A stretch of DNA of 64,000 nucleotides from Bradyrhizobium sp. SZCCT0231 (GCF_018130245.1 NZ_JAFCKP010000004.1:62001-126000), one strand, 5' to 3'. Positions 8,781-18,218 are shown, numbered from the stretch's first letter. The notes: generated by a model from the sequence alone, not told the origin. Translations and numbers: made by a program.

Positions 8781-10007
8781 ATGAACAATCGCAGAGCCTT
8801 CATAGCTGCCACGGCGGCGCTCGCCTTCGCAGCCTCGACCAGCCAGGCCCTCGCCCAGAAGAAATACGACACCGGCGCAAGCGACACCGAGATCAAGATC
8901 GGCCAGACCGTGCCGTTCTCCGGCGCCTATTCCGTCTACGCCAATATCGGCAAGACCCAGGCCGCTTACTTCAAGATGATCAACGATCAGGGCGGCATCA
9001 ACGGCCGCAAGATCAACCTGATCCAATATGACGACGCCTATTCGCCGCCGAAGACCGTCGAGCAGGTGCGCAAGCTCGTCGAAGGCGACGAAGTGCTGTT
9101 CACCTTCCAGCTGATCGGCACTGCCGCGAACGCCGCCGTGCAGAAGTACCTCAACGGCAAGAAGGTCCCCCAGCTCCTCGCCTCGACCGGCGCCGCGCGC
9201 TTCAACGATCCGCAGAACTTTCCCTGGACCATCGCCTACAATCCCAATTACGTGTCCGAGGGGCGGATCTACGCAAAATACATTCTCGCCAATCATCCCA
9301 ACGCCAAGATCGGCGTGCTCTACCAGAACGACGACATGGGCCGCGACTATCTGGCCGGTCTGAAGAGCGGTCTCGGCAACAAGGCCGCCAGCATGATCGT
9401 CGGCGAGGTCTCCTACGAGGTCACCGACCCCACGGTGGATTCGCAGGTCGTGAAGCTGAAGTCGATGGGTGTCGACGTGTTCTTCGATGCCTCGACGCCG
9501 AAGTTTGCGGCACAGGCGATCAAGAAGCTCGCCGACCTCGGCTGGACGCCGGTGCACATCCTCGACATCAATGCGAGCCCGATCTCGGCAACGCTGAAGC
9601 CGGCCGGCCTCGAGATCTCCAAGGGCATCATCTCGACGCAATATGGCAAGGAGCCCAGCGATCCGCAGTGGAAGGACGATCCCGGCGTGAAGGCCTTCTT
9701 CGCCTTCATGGACAAGTATTTCCCGGAAGGCGACAAGCTCAACACGGTCAACACCTATGCCTATTCGGTGGCCGAGCTGCTGGTCCAGGTGCTGAAACAA
9801 TGCGGCGACGACCTGACGCGTGAGAACATCATGAGGCAGGTCGCCAACATCAAGGACTTCACGCCGAGCTTCGCCCTGCCCGGCATCAAGATCAACACCG
9901 GGCCGAACGACTTCCGCATCAACAAGCAGATGCAGATGATGAGGTTCAACGGCGAACGCTGGGAGCTGTTCGGGCCGATCATCGAGGACACGGGCCCGTC
10001 GGGTTAG
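8781..10007 (+). CDS. Branched-chain amino acid type ABC transporter substrate-binding protein
   Basis: 408 residues from the ATG at 8781, which has AGGAGGA about 10 bases upstream. A signal peptide (MNNRRAFIAATAALAFAAST...ALAQ) directs export to the periplasm. The mature part has the type I periplasmic-binding fold of the LivJ/Peripla_BP_6 group: IKIGQTVPFSGAYSVYANIGKTQAAYF, then INGRKINLIQYDDAYSPPKTVEQVRKLV. The ligand cannot be read from sequence; related proteins bind amino acids, amides or aromatic acids. No permease or ATPase genes are adjacent, so it is an orphan binding protein that must borrow a membrane complex. The Liv cluster at 37.5-42.4 kb is one candidate, but it has its own binding protein. 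Confidence 0.93.
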   Translation: MNNRRAFIAATAALAFAASTSQALAQKKYDTGASDTEIKIGQTVPFSGAYSVYANIGKTQAAYFKMINDQGGINGRKINLIQYDDAYSPPKTVEQVRKLVEGDEVLFTFQLIGTAANAAVQKYLNGKKVPQLLASTGAARFNDPQNFPWTIAYNPNYVSEGRIYAKYILANHPNAKIGVLYQNDDMGRDYLAGLKSGLGNKAASMIVGEVSYEVTDPTVDSQVVKLKSMGVDVFFDASTPKFAAQAIKKLADLGWTPVHILDINASPISATLKPAGLEISKGIISTQYGKEPSDPQWKDDPGVKAFFAFMDKYFPEGDKLNTVNTYAYSVAELLVQVLKQCGDDLTRENIMRQVANIKDFTPSFALPGIKINTGPNDFRINKQMQMMRFNGERWELFGPIIEDTGPSG

Positions 10008-10025
10008 GCGAAGAGAGGGCCTCTT

Positions 10026-10133
10026 CGTAGGGTGGGCAAAGACGCGCAAGCGTCGTGCCCACCATCCTCTCCGCGACAGACATGGTGGGCACGCTCCGGG
10101 ATGCGCATTCGCGCACCCGGCGCTTTGCCCACG
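10026..10133. repeat. Intergenic palindromic element, 'GTAGGGTGGGCAAAG' class
   Basis: Starts with CGTAGGGTGGGCAAAGACGC and ends with CGCTTTGCCCAC; the last bases of the right arm (CCTACG) are missing, so this copy is slightly truncated. Inner arms GTGCCCACCAT / ATGGTGGGCAC are intact. It lies between convergent genes. Confidence 0.8.
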
Positions 10134-10136
10134 AAC

Positions 10137-10562
10137 TCAGGTCGGTATCTCCCCAAAATTCTTGCCCACCGGCAGCACGGCGTGACGGATCAGCCGCGAA
10201 TCCTCCACCGCGGCCTGGCGGTGCTTCACCGCCTCGCGATAGACGGGGTCGCGGATCATCTCGACGAAGGCGGCAACGCTTGGATATTCGGCGATGAAGC
10301 AATGGTCCCAGCGCTCCTCCTGCGGGCCGATCAGCATCAGCTCGAATTTGCCCTGCCAGACGATGCGGCCGCCGAGGCGTTCGAACACCGGGCCGCTCTC
10401 GCGGCCATAGGCCGCATAGGCCTCCGCGCCGCTGGCCTTGCGTCCGTCGGGATAGGCCGCTTCTTTCCGCAAGCGCACCAGATTGAGCATGTGGATCGGG
10501 CCCGGGCGATCGTTCTCCCGGAATTGCGCGAAGATCTCCTTGGTTGGATCGATGTGGCCCAT
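10137..10562 (-). CDS. DUF1330 family protein
   Basis: 141 residues from the ATG at 10562, preceded by GGGAGCACC. The sequence has the DUF1330 pattern: an early MLNLVRLR strand, YAAYGRESGPVFERLGGRIVWQGK, then FIAEYPSVAAFVEMIRDPVYREAVKHRQAAVEDSRLI. This is a small dimeric alpha/beta (ferredoxin-like) family of unsettled function. An in-frame extension upstream to 10664 is less likely because it lacks this ribosome binding site. Single gene; no functional link to neighbours is visible. Confidence 0.85.
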   Translation of the reverse strand: MGHIDPTKEIFAQFRENDRPGPIHMLNLVRLRKEAAYPDGRKASGAEAYAAYGRESGPVFERLGGRIVWQGKFELMLIGPQEERWDHCFIAEYPSVAAFVEMIRDPVYREAVKHRQAAVEDSRLIRHAVLPVGKNFGEIPT

Positions 10563-10743
10563 GGTGCTCCCGTCCTGAGTTCCCTGTTGCTTTATGTCAA
10601 CGATCCTAGCCCTGCGGCCCCGGAAGCGGAACTGCGGCGGGCGAATGCCCCACCTCCTAATCACGCGTTAACGTCAGGGTAACCGGGCCTTAAACAGCGA
10701 CCGCTAGCGTCTCGGCGGGGCGGGCTGACCGGGCGTATTGCGT

Positions 10744-12954
10744 ATGGCGTGGGGAAAGAAAAAGGGTGCGCGGAAGGAGCCGCTGTTCGGCTTGCCCGCC
10801 GCGCTCGCCGATCTGCGCCTGACGGCTGCGGACCGCATTCCCGGCGGCGACGACAAGCCGAAGAAGTCTACGAAGACATCCGCCAAGCGCAAGAGCGACG
10901 ATGTCGGCGACGAGCCGCCGCGCGAGCGGAAAGCGCAAGCCAGCCGCAGCGGCGCCAAGCGGCGCGCAAAGTCGCGGGGAGGCTTCAGCCTCGGTCGCCT
11001 GGTCTATTGGGGCGCGGTGCTGAGCCTGTGGGGCGTCATCGCCGTGATCGGCGTCGTGATCTATGTCGGCGCGCATCTGCCGCCGATCCAGTCGCTGGAG
11101 ATTCCCAAGCGCCCGCCGACGATCCAGATCGTCGGGATCGACGGCAGCATGCTGGCCCAGCGCGGCGAGATGGCCGGCGCCAATGTCGCGCTGAAGGATT
11201 TGCCGCCGTACTTGCCGAAGGCGTTCATCGCCATCGAGGACCGCCGCTTCTATTCGCATTTCGGCATCGATCCCGTCGGCATCCTGCGTGCGCTGGTCAC
11301 CAACGTGCTCCATCGCGGCGTCTCGCAGGGCGGCTCGACCTTGACGCAGCAGCTTGCCAAGAACCTGTTCCTGACCCAGGAGCGCACCATGCAGCGCAAG
11401 CTGCAGGAGGCAGAGCTCGCGATCTGGCTGGAGCGCAAGCACTCCAAGGACGAGATTTTGGAGCTCTATCTGAACCGCGTCTATTTCGGTTCCGGCGCCT
11501 ACGGCGTCGAAGCCGCCGCGCAGAAATATTTCGGAAAGTCGGCGAGGGGCGTCACCATCGCCGAGGCCGCGATGCTGGCCGGCCTCGTCAAATCGCCGTC
11601 GCGCCTTGCGCCGAACCGCAACCCCGAAGGAGCCGAAGCGCGCGCGCAGATCGTGCTGGCGGCGATGGCGGATGCAAAGTTCATCACCGACGCGCAGGCC
11701 AAGGCCTCGATCGGTCATCCCTCCTACAATGTGAAGCCGGCCGGCGCCGGCACGGTGAACTACGTCGCGGATTGGATCGGCGAGGTGCTGGATGACCTGG
11801 TCGGCCAGATCGACGAGAGCATCAAGGTCGAGACCACGATCGATCCGAAGCTCCAGGGCGTGGCGGAAGCCGCCATCATCGACGAGCTCGCGGCCAAGAG
11901 CGTGAAGTTCAATGTCAGCCAGGGCGCGCTGGTGGCGATGACGCCTGACGGCGCGGTGCGCGCCATGGTCGGCGGGCGGAACTATTCCGACAGCCAGTAC
12001 AACCGCGCGGTCACGGCCAAACGCCAGCCGGGCTCCTCGTTCAAGCCGTTCGTGTACCTCACCGCGCTCGAGCAAGGCCTGACGCCCGACACCGTGCGCC
12101 AGGACGCGCCGATCGAGGTCAAGGGCTGGCGACCTGAGAACTATACCCATGAGTATTTCGGCGCGGTGACGCTGACGCAGGCGCTGGCGATGTCGCTCAA
12201 CACGGTCGCGATCCGCCTCGGCCTCGAGGTCGGGCCGAAGAACGTGGTGCGCACCGCGCACCGGCTCGGCATCTCCTCCAAGCTCGAGCCCAACGCCTCG
12301 ATCGCGCTCGGCACGTCGGAAGTCTCTGTGGTCGAGCTGGTCGGCGCCTATGCGCCCTTCGCCAATGGCGGCTTCGCGGTGGCGCCGCATGTCGTCACGC
12401 GGATCAGGACGCTCAGCGGCAAGCTGCTCTACATGCGCCAGCCCGAGGAACGCAACCAGGTCATCGACCCCCGCTATGTCGGCATGATGAATGCGATGAT
12501 GCGGGAGACGCTGATATCAGGCACCGCCAAGAAGGCGGAGATCCCGGGCTGGCCGGCGGCCGGCAAGACCGGCACCAGCCAGGATTACCGCGACGCCTGG
12601 TTCATCGGCTACACCGCCAACCTCGTCACCGGTGTCTGGCTCGGCAATGACGACAACTCGCCGACCAAGAAGGCGACCGGCGGCGGCCTGCCGGTGGAAG
12701 TCTGGTCGCGCTTCATGCGCACCGCGCACGAGGGCGTGCCGGTCGCGAACTTGCCGAGCTCACCCGGCGGCTGGGGCCTGTCGAACCTCGCCCAGGCGGC
12801 CTCGCAAGTGTCGCCGCCCACGCCCGCGGCACCGCCACCCGCGAACGTCGGCGGCTATCGCCCGCCGCCTCCGACGCGCGCCAATGTGCGGCCGGAAGCA
12901 GCCGCTGGGCTCGATGGCTGGCTGATGGATCGGCTGTTCGGCGGGAATCGGTAG
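10744..12954 (+). CDS. Class A penicillin-binding protein (PBP1A type)
   Basis: 736 residues from the ATG at 10744 (a TTG at 10738 is a possible alternative). Order: a basic, lysine-rich cytoplasmic N terminus; one membrane anchor around residues 87-110; glycosyltransferase domain with AFIAIEDRRFYSHFGID and GGSTLTQQLAKNLFLT; then transpeptidase domain with the SxxK serine at S431, an SLN motif and KTG at 608-610. It polymerises lipid II and cross-links peptidoglycan on the periplasmic face. A proline-rich C-terminal tail (about 685-725) is natural for alphaproteobacterial members. All catalytic motifs are intact. Monocistronic as far as can be seen. Confidence 0.95.
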   Translation: MAWGKKKGARKEPLFGLPAALADLRLTAADRIPGGDDKPKKSTKTSAKRKSDDVGDEPPRERKAQASRSGAKRRAKSRGGFSLGRLVYWGAVLSLWGVIAVIGVVIYVGAHLPPIQSLEIPKRPPTIQIVGIDGSMLAQRGEMAGANVALKDLPPYLPKAFIAIEDRRFYSHFGIDPVGILRALVTNVLHRGVSQGGSTLTQQLAKNLFLTQERTMQRKLQEAELAIWLERKHSKDEILELYLNRVYFGSGAYGVEAAAQKYFGKSARGVTIAEAAMLAGLVKSPSRLAPNRNPEGAEARAQIVLAAMADAKFITDAQAKASIGHPSYNVKPAGAGTVNYVADWIGEVLDDLVGQIDESIKVETTIDPKLQGVAEAAIIDELAAKSVKFNVSQGALVAMTPDGAVRAMVGGRNYSDSQYNRAVTAKRQPGSSFKPFVYLTALEQGLTPDTVRQDAPIEVKGWRPENYTHEYFGAVTLTQALAMSLNTVAIRLGLEVGPKNVVRTAHRLGISSKLEPNASIALGTSEVSVVELVGAYAPFANGGFAVAPHVVTRIRTLSGKLLYMRQPEERNQVIDPRYVGMMNAMMRETLISGTAKKAEIPGWPAAGKTGTSQDYRDAWFIGYTANLVTGVWLGNDDNSPTKKATGGGLPVEVWSRFMRTAHEGVPVANLPSSPGGWGLSNLAQAASQVSPPTPAAPPPANVGGYRPPPPTRANVRPEAAAGLDGWLMDRLFGGNR

Positions 12955-13295
12955 CCGCAGGCTGAGGCCAGTCGGGGTCTCAAAACAAAAACTGCGAAAA
13001 CAACCCCATGCACAGTAGAACACGACGTCCGGCGCGATGCTGGGTGGATCGCTCGAAGCGTTTGATGCGGCGGGGCTAATCGGGCGCCCTGCGCAATCGT
13101 TGCGAAGTGTGGCGAGAATCGAGCGAGACGCGCCGATGTCTCTCCACCCTCCCCTGTCATTCCCCGCGAAGACGGGGAATCCAGTATTCCGAGACATCGA
13201 GATTTAAAACGGCTGCCGCGACGTACTGGATCGCCCGCCTTCGTGGGCGATGACGGCCTTTGCTGGGCTGGCAGCGAGGCCTAAGCCGAGCCGCG
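12955..13295. other. Intergenic region with one palindromic element
   Basis: Convergent intergenic space between the penicillin-binding protein gene and a minus-strand hypothetical gene. Apart from the palindrome at 13155-13253 no gene or site is recognisable. Confidence 0.5.
13155..13253. repeat. Intergenic palindromic element, 'TGTCATTCCCCGCGAAGACGGGGAATCCAG' class
   Basis: GTCATTCCCCGCGAAGACGG is followed after a spacer by TACTGGATCGCCCGCCTTCGTGGGCGATGAC. The outer GTCAT..ATGAC and CCAGTA..TACTGG arms pair and two inner local hairpins occur. Similar in layout to 33478-33583. Confidence 0.75.
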
Positions 13296-13730
13296 TCACG
13301 GCGCAGCGATCAGATCAGACGCGGCGGCACACACCGTATCGGGCGATGCGATCTTCTCGACAATGAAAGTGGCGGCCCGCTGGTCTTCGCCAAGGTCAAA
13401 GACAAGGATCGGATTGTTGTAGACGAAGCCGCCATGTTCAGTCGCGATGACCCACCTGCGGCCAGCCGTCCAAAAGAAGTTGAAGCGGCGAAACGGCAGA
13501 CTCTCGAGCCAGACCACATCGGTGGCGTTAAAGCTTGTCCCTGGTTCCGCAACCTTGCCAAGCCTATCGCTCAATGACCTCAACAATACCGACGGCACAT
13601 GCTCAAACGGAACAGGAGCTGCTTGTCGAGGGGGTATGCAGGCCGGGGTGACGGCGTCCGCCATCACATTATAAGCCACAGGCAGAACGAGCAGCAGCAA
13701 TACGACTGCCACCCGTCTGGCTGTGAGCAT
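13296..13730 (-). CDS. Hypothetical exported or membrane-anchored protein
   Basis: 144 residues from the ATG at 13730 (an upstream in-frame start at 13787 would add 19 residues). The N terminus MLTARRVAVVLLLLVLPVAYNVMA is a signal peptide or anchor. The rest has no family pattern I recognise. It contains WLESLPFRRFNFFWTAGRRWVIATEHGGFVYNNPILVFDL, suggesting a small beta-rich periplasmic domain, and single cysteines that could pair. It abuts the metallopeptidase gene (25 bases apart, same strand), so the two may be co-transcribed. Confidence 0.65.
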   Translation of the reverse strand: MLTARRVAVVLLLLVLPVAYNVMADAVTPACIPPRQAAPVPFEHVPSVLLRSLSDRLGKVAEPGTSFNATDVVWLESLPFRRFNFFWTAGRRWVIATEHGGFVYNNPILVFDLGEDQRAATFIVEKIASPDTVCAAASDLIAAP

Positions 13731-13755
13731 CGCAAATACCTTGGCTGGAGCCCCC

Positions 13756-14511
13756 CTAATCCTCGACACCATACCGGTGCAGATCATTGCCGTACGTATC
13801 GAGCCACTTCTTGGCGCGTTCCATCGACGGGCAGATCTTGCCGCAGACGCGCCAGAACCGCGCCGAGTGGTTCATCTCGACGAGATGAGCGACTTCGTGG
13901 GCGGCGAGATAGTCGAGCACGAAGGGCGGCGCGAGGATCAGGCGCCAGGAGAACGACAGCGAGCCGGCCGAGGTGCAGGAGCCCCAGCGGCTGGACTGGT
14001 CGCGGATCGAGAGCCGCTTGACCCTGACACCGAGCTCGGCGGCGTAGGCTTCCGCCGAGCGCTGCAGGTCGCGGCGCGCCTCGCGCTTGAGGAAGTCATG
14101 CACACGACGGTCGGCATGTTCGACCCCACCGGCCACGCAGAGAATGCGTTCACCGCTGTCGCGCACTTCGGTCCACACCGTGCCGCGGGTGCCTGCGCGA
14201 TGAACGATGCGATGAGGAACGCCACGCAGCGGTATCACCGTGCCCGGCTGGAACGGCGCAGCCTTCGGCAAGCGACCGAGACGCGCCGCAATCCACGCAC
14301 CGTGACGCTGGGCGAAATCTTTCGCCTCCGAGAGCGTGCCGCGCGGCGGCATGGTGAGGATGGCTTCGCGATCGCTCGGGTGAATTCTGAGCGTGTAGCG
14401 GCGTGCGCGGCGGTGCCGGCGCAATCGGATGGCAAAAAATTGCGATCCGTGGGTGATGACAAGGGTCTTCGGTTCGTGGGGCCGACGATAGAGGAGTGCG
14501 CGAGTGGCCAT
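13756..14511 (-). CDS. YgjP/SprT-like M48-type metallopeptidase (DUF45)
   Basis: 251 residues from the ATG at 14511. The diagnostic part is C-terminal: RWGSCTSAGSLSFSWRLILAPPFVLDYLAAHEVAHLVEMNHSARFW. The HEVAH helix gives two zinc-binding histidines, and the later histidine (NHSARFW) gives the third ligand. Proteins of this group (YgjP/DUF45) are cytoplasmic zinc metallopeptidase-like proteins of poorly known substrate. The N-terminal half shows the usual RRARRYTLRIHPSDREAILTMP beta-strand region. The first 28 residues of the longer frame (to 14595) are not family-like, so the inner ATG is preferred. Confidence 0.87.
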   Translation of the reverse strand: MATRALLYRRPHEPKTLVITHGSQFFAIRLRRHRRARRYTLRIHPSDREAILTMPPRGTLSEAKDFAQRHGAWIAARLGRLPKAAPFQPGTVIPLRGVPHRIVHRAGTRGTVWTEVRDSGERILCVAGGVEHADRRVHDFLKREARRDLQRSAEAYAAELGVRVKRLSIRDQSSRWGSCTSAGSLSFSWRLILAPPFVLDYLAAHEVAHLVEMNHSARFWRVCGKICPSMERAKKWLDTYGNDLHRYGVED

Positions 14512-14812
14512 GTCTGTCAGTCCGGGGGGCAGGAGAGCGCCCGGATTCTGCCATAACCGCCGCCAGGGAAAGCGCTCGGCGCAAAAACAAATCATTTGCC
14601 CAATATACAGCGGTCAAGCGTCCGGGAGACCCTACAGACTGGGGTTGGAACCGGCTTTTTTCGCCCCCGCTGAATGCATGCGACACCCCCAAGGGGTGAG
14701 GGAGGACTCACTCCTACAAAGCTACCTAAATACCGTGGATCTGACGGGAACTTGCCTCTGCCGGAGGCCCCGGCTGGGGCTGAAATTTCGACGGGAAAGC
14801 CGAAATTCCCGG

Positions 14813-16141
14813 TTATTCGGCCGCGAGGGCCTGCAACGAAGCAGGATTCGCAGCCGAAACCATGAAGTCGTGAATCCGCGGCACGATCTCCGACTTGAAA
14901 CGCGATCCGTTGAACACGCCGTAATGTCCGACGCCCTTCTGGACGTAATGAACGCGGCGATGATCGGGAATCGCGCTGCACAATGTGTGCGTCGCTTCGG
15001 TCTGACCGAGACCGGAGATGTCGTCGTTCTCGCCCTCGACCGTCATCAGCGCGACGCGCTTGACCTTGGAGGGATCGACGCGGGTTCCGCGATGGGTCAT
15101 CTCGCCCTTCGGCAGCGAGTGCTTCACGAATACGGTGTCGACCGTCTGCAGGTAATACTCGGCCGACAGATCCATCACCGCGAGATACTCGTCATAGAAG
15201 TCGCGATGCTTGTCGACGAGGTCGCCGTCGCCCTTCACCAGATTGGCGAACAGCTGCTTGTGCGCATCCATGTGCCGGTCGAGATTCATGCTGATGAAGC
15301 CGTTGAGCTGCAGGAATCCCGGATAGACGTCGCGCATCATGCCCGGATGCGGGAACGGCACCTTGGTGATGACGTGGTTGCGGAACCAGTCGATGCCGCG
15401 CTGCTGGGCGAGGTCATTCACCCCGGTCGGATTACGGCGCGTATCGATCGGGCCGCCCATCAGCGTCATCGAGGTCGGCACGAACGGATCGCGCCGCGCT
15501 TCCATGATGGAGACGGCCGCGACGACGGGCACGGATGGCTGGCACACCGCCATCACATGGGTGTTGCCGCCGAGGACATGCAGCATCTCGATGACATAGT
15601 CGATGTAGTCGTCGAGATCGAAGCGGCCTTCGCTCAAGGGCACCATGCGGGCATCGGCCCAGTCGGTGATGTAGACCTCATGCGCCGGCAGGAAGGCCTC
15701 GACCGTACCGCGCAGAAGCGTCGCATAATGGCCGGACATCGGGGCCACGATCAGCACGCGCGGCTGCGGGCTGCGCAGCGGACGGGCGAACTTGCGATCG
15801 AAGTAGAGCAGCTTGCAGAACGGCTTTTCCCAGACCGAACGGATTTCGACGGGGACGCGGATGCCGTTGACCTCGGTGTCGTTGAGACCCCATTCCGGCT
15901 TGCCGTAGCGGCGCGTGGTGCGCTCGAACAATTCGCAGGCCGCGGCGACCGACTTGCCGACCTCGGTGCGCGCCCAGGGATTGAGCGGATTCTGAAACAG
16001 CAACTTGGTCGCGTCGGTGACCGCACGGGCCGGATTGAGAGAGGCGTGCGCCATCTCATACATCCAGTACATCGGCGTCGTCAGGGCCGGACTGCCTTCT
16101 GCCGCCAGGGGCGGAGCGCCGCCGAACTCACCAATGGGCAT
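14813..16141 (-). CDS. phaZ: Intracellular polyhydroxyalkanoate depolymerase
   Basis: 442 residues. It matches the intracellular PhaZ layout: N-terminal MYWMYEMAHASLNPARA, catalytic centre VMAVCQPSVPVVAAVSIMEA with the nucleophile cysteine C200 in the lipase-box-like position, then DVYPGFLQLNGFISMNLDRHMDAH, and the C-terminal VKRVALMTVEGENDDISGLGQTEA ... GVGHYGVFNGSRF carrying the Asp and His of the triad. The enzyme depolymerises stored PHB granules inside the cell. The gene is monocistronic with its own upstream region facing the ABC-2 genes. Confidence is high because the family is very conserved. Confidence 0.95.
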   Translation of the reverse strand: MPIGEFGGAPPLAAEGSPALTTPMYWMYEMAHASLNPARAVTDATKLLFQNPLNPWARTEVGKSVAAACELFERTTRRYGKPEWGLNDTEVNGIRVPVEIRSVWEKPFCKLLYFDRKFARPLRSPQPRVLIVAPMSGHYATLLRGTVEAFLPAHEVYITDWADARMVPLSEGRFDLDDYIDYVIEMLHVLGGNTHVMAVCQPSVPVVAAVSIMEARRDPFVPTSMTLMGGPIDTRRNPTGVNDLAQQRGIDWFRNHVITKVPFPHPGMMRDVYPGFLQLNGFISMNLDRHMDAHKQLFANLVKGDGDLVDKHRDFYDEYLAVMDLSAEYYLQTVDTVFVKHSLPKGEMTHRGTRVDPSKVKRVALMTVEGENDDISGLGQTEATHTLCSAIPDHRRVHYVQKGVGHYGVFNGSRFKSEIVPRIHDFMVSAANPASLQALAAE

Positions 16142-16262
16142 CGCTATATTCCTCTTCGCATCGCAACATACTGCCGAATGCGCAATATTGCGTCAATGCA
16201 TGGTTCCGTAGATCTACGTAGCCGAAACGACTAAATCAGCCTGAATCCACGGGAAAGTGACA

Positions 16263-17081
16263 TTATTCGCCGCCCGAGAGCAGGGAGCCGTGCTTTCTGG
16301 CGCTGCGCAATAGGGCAAGGAATGCCCAAAAAGAGGCAACCAGCAGCACCGCGTTGAGGGCCAACGCCTCCAGCATCAGATCGGTCCTGAAGGTGCGCTC
16401 GATCAGGAGCGCGCGCATTCCCTCGAAGGCGTAGGTCGGCGGCAACGCCCAGGCGACGTGTTGCAGCCAGGCAGGCAGCACGCTGACGGGATAATAGACG
16501 CAGGCCAGCGGCAGGATTGCGAACATCAAGGTCCAGACGATGCTCTCGGCGCCGAGGCCGTTTCGCAGCACCAGGCCCGAGACGAAGATGCCGACCGACC
16601 AGCTCGTGAAGATCAGATTGCAGAAGAAGGCGATCAGCGGCAGGCCGAGGGCATAGACGTTGAAGTGAAACAGGACCAGCGCCAGCAGGGTCATCGGGAT
16701 AATTCCGATCGCAAGCCGGATCAGGCTCATGACCATCAGCGACAGCAGAAACTCGATCGGCTTCAGCGGGCTCATCATGAGGTTGCCGATGTTGCGCGCC
16801 CACATCTCCTCCAGGAAGGAGATGGAGAAGCCGAGCTGGCCGCGGAACAGGATGTCCCAGAGGATGACGGCGCCGATCAGCGTGCCGCCGGCACGCGCGA
16901 AGAAATTGGCGTTCTCGGCGATGTAGAGCTGGAGAAAGCCCCAGGTGATGACCTGCAGCGCCGGCCAGTACAACAGCTCGAGCAGCCGCGGCCAGGACGA
17001 CATCAGCAGGTACCAATAGCGCAGGATCATCGCGCCGATGCGATGGACGGAGATGCCGCGGTGGAGGGAGATGTCGGTCAT
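16263..17081 (-). CDS. ABC-2 type transporter permease
   Basis: 272 residues with about six membrane segments and the ABC-2 family pattern (WARNIGNLMMSPLKPIEFLLSL, then ...PLACVYYPVSVLPAWLQHVAWALPPTYAFEGMRALL). It follows the ATP-binding gene on the same strand, 215 bases apart with a palindromic element between them. The pair forms an exporter, probably for a lipid, polysaccharide or drug-like substrate; the sequence does not tell which. Confidence 0.9.
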   Translation of the reverse strand: MTDISLHRGISVHRIGAMILRYWYLLMSSWPRLLELLYWPALQVITWGFLQLYIAENANFFARAGGTLIGAVILWDILFRGQLGFSISFLEEMWARNIGNLMMSPLKPIEFLLSLMVMSLIRLAIGIIPMTLLALVLFHFNVYALGLPLIAFFCNLIFTSWSVGIFVSGLVLRNGLGAESIVWTLMFAILPLACVYYPVSVLPAWLQHVAWALPPTYAFEGMRALLIERTFRTDLMLEALALNAVLLVASFWAFLALLRSARKHGSLLSGGE

Positions 17082-17109
17082 GGCGCGCTCCCGTAGCCCG
17101 GATGGAGCG

Positions 17110-17260
17110 TGTCATCCCGGGGCGCGACGTAGTCGTGAGCCCGGGATCCATAACCACAGGATTGAATTTGGCGAAGACTCGGAGTTGCCCGTCTCGGTCC
17201 ATAACCGCCGCTTGTGGTTATGGATTCCGGGCTCGCGCTCCGCGCGCCCCGGAATGACGA
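17110..17260. repeat. Intergenic palindromic element, 'TCATTCCGGGGCGCG' class
   Basis: GTCATCCCGGGGCGCGACG and CGCGCGCCCCGGAATGAC are the outer arms; GATCCATAACCACAG/TGTGGTTATGGATTC are inner arms. Unusually, it lies inside an apparent ATPase-permease operon, so it may attenuate or stabilise the downstream permease message. Confidence 0.85.
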
Positions 17261-17295
17261 CGCTCTATTCAGGCTACGATTACGGCTCCGCCTCT

Positions 17296-18099
17296 TCACC
17301 TCGCCGCCTCCTTCGCGCCGTTCACGCGGCCGCGCGCGACGTCCAGGAACACCTCCTCCAGCGTGGTGCGGTTGTAGCGGGCCATGATCGCCTCCGGCGT
17401 ATCGTCGTCCTCGATGCGGCCGCGCTTCATGATGATGACGCGGTCGCAGAGCCGCTCGACCTCGAGCATGTTGTGCGAGGCCAGGAGGATGGTGGCGTTG
17501 TTGTCCCGGCGGTACCGCTCCAGATGCGCGCGCACCCAGTCGGCGGTATCGGGATCGAGCGAGGCGGTCGGCTCGTCCAGGAGCAGCAGCTCGGGCCGGT
17601 TGATCAGCGCCTTCGCCAGCGCAACGCGGGTCTTCTGCCCGGCGGAGAGCTTGCCGTTGGCGCGATCGATGAAATCGCCGAGGTCGAGATCCTCGGCGAG
17701 CTCAGCGATGCGGTCAGCGAGATTCTTCACCGCATAGAGCTTGCCGAACACGGTGAGGTTCTGCCGCACCGTGAGCCGCATCGGCATATCGACATAGGGG
17801 CTCTCGAAATTCATCCGCCCCAGCACGGACGCGCTGTCCTCGGGCATCCGATACCCCAGCACCTGGACGCGGCCGGAGGTCGGCAGCACCAGGCCCATGA
17901 TCATCGCGATGGTCGTGGTCTTGCCGGCGCCATTACCGCCGAGAAGCCCGGTGATGCTGCCGTGCGGAAGCGAAAAGGAGATATCGTCGACGGCGCGGGT
18001 CTGCTTGTAGACCTTGACGAGGTGATCGACCGCGATTGCCGCGGACGAAATTCGATCCGCGACAGTCGGCCGACTTGAAGCCTTGTCATTCTCGGTCAT
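17296..18099 (-). CDS. ABC transporter ATP-binding protein (ABC-2 exporter)
   Basis: 267 residues. Walker A is GGNGAGKTT, the signature loop is KLSAGQKTR, and Walker B is ELLLLDEPTASLDPD, followed by the H-loop LLASHNM. The order AVDDISFSLPHGSITGLLGGNGAGKTT is typical of NodI/CcmA-like drug or polysaccharide exporters. It should energise the permease encoded downstream at 16263-17081. The gene is divergent from regS with about 120 bases between, which must hold both promoters. Confidence 0.93.
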   Translation of the reverse strand: MTENDKASSRPTVADRISSAAIAVDHLVKVYKQTRAVDDISFSLPHGSITGLLGGNGAGKTTTIAMIMGLVLPTSGRVQVLGYRMPEDSASVLGRMNFESPYVDMPMRLTVRQNLTVFGKLYAVKNLADRIAELAEDLDLGDFIDRANGKLSAGQKTRVALAKALINRPELLLLDEPTASLDPDTADWVRAHLERYRRDNNATILLASHNMLEVERLCDRVIIMKRGRIEDDDTPEAIMARYNRTTLEEVFLDVARGRVNGAKEAAR

Positions 18100-18218
18100 G
18101 CTGGCCGTTCTTCTGCTATTGCATCGGGGAGCGCAAGGCTTGATGTAAGGGCTTGTCTTCGGGCGGTTCCGTCAGCCCGGCGTTCGTGACCTTGGAAGGC
18201 GCCGCCACATTGGCCGAC

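Noticed and set aside
10690-12390. 566-codon minus-strand frame opposite the penicillin-binding protein
   Set aside because: Shadow; all penicillin-binding motifs are on the plus strand.
14504-16234. 576-codon plus-strand frame opposite phaZ
   Set aside because: Shadow of the conserved depolymerase gene.
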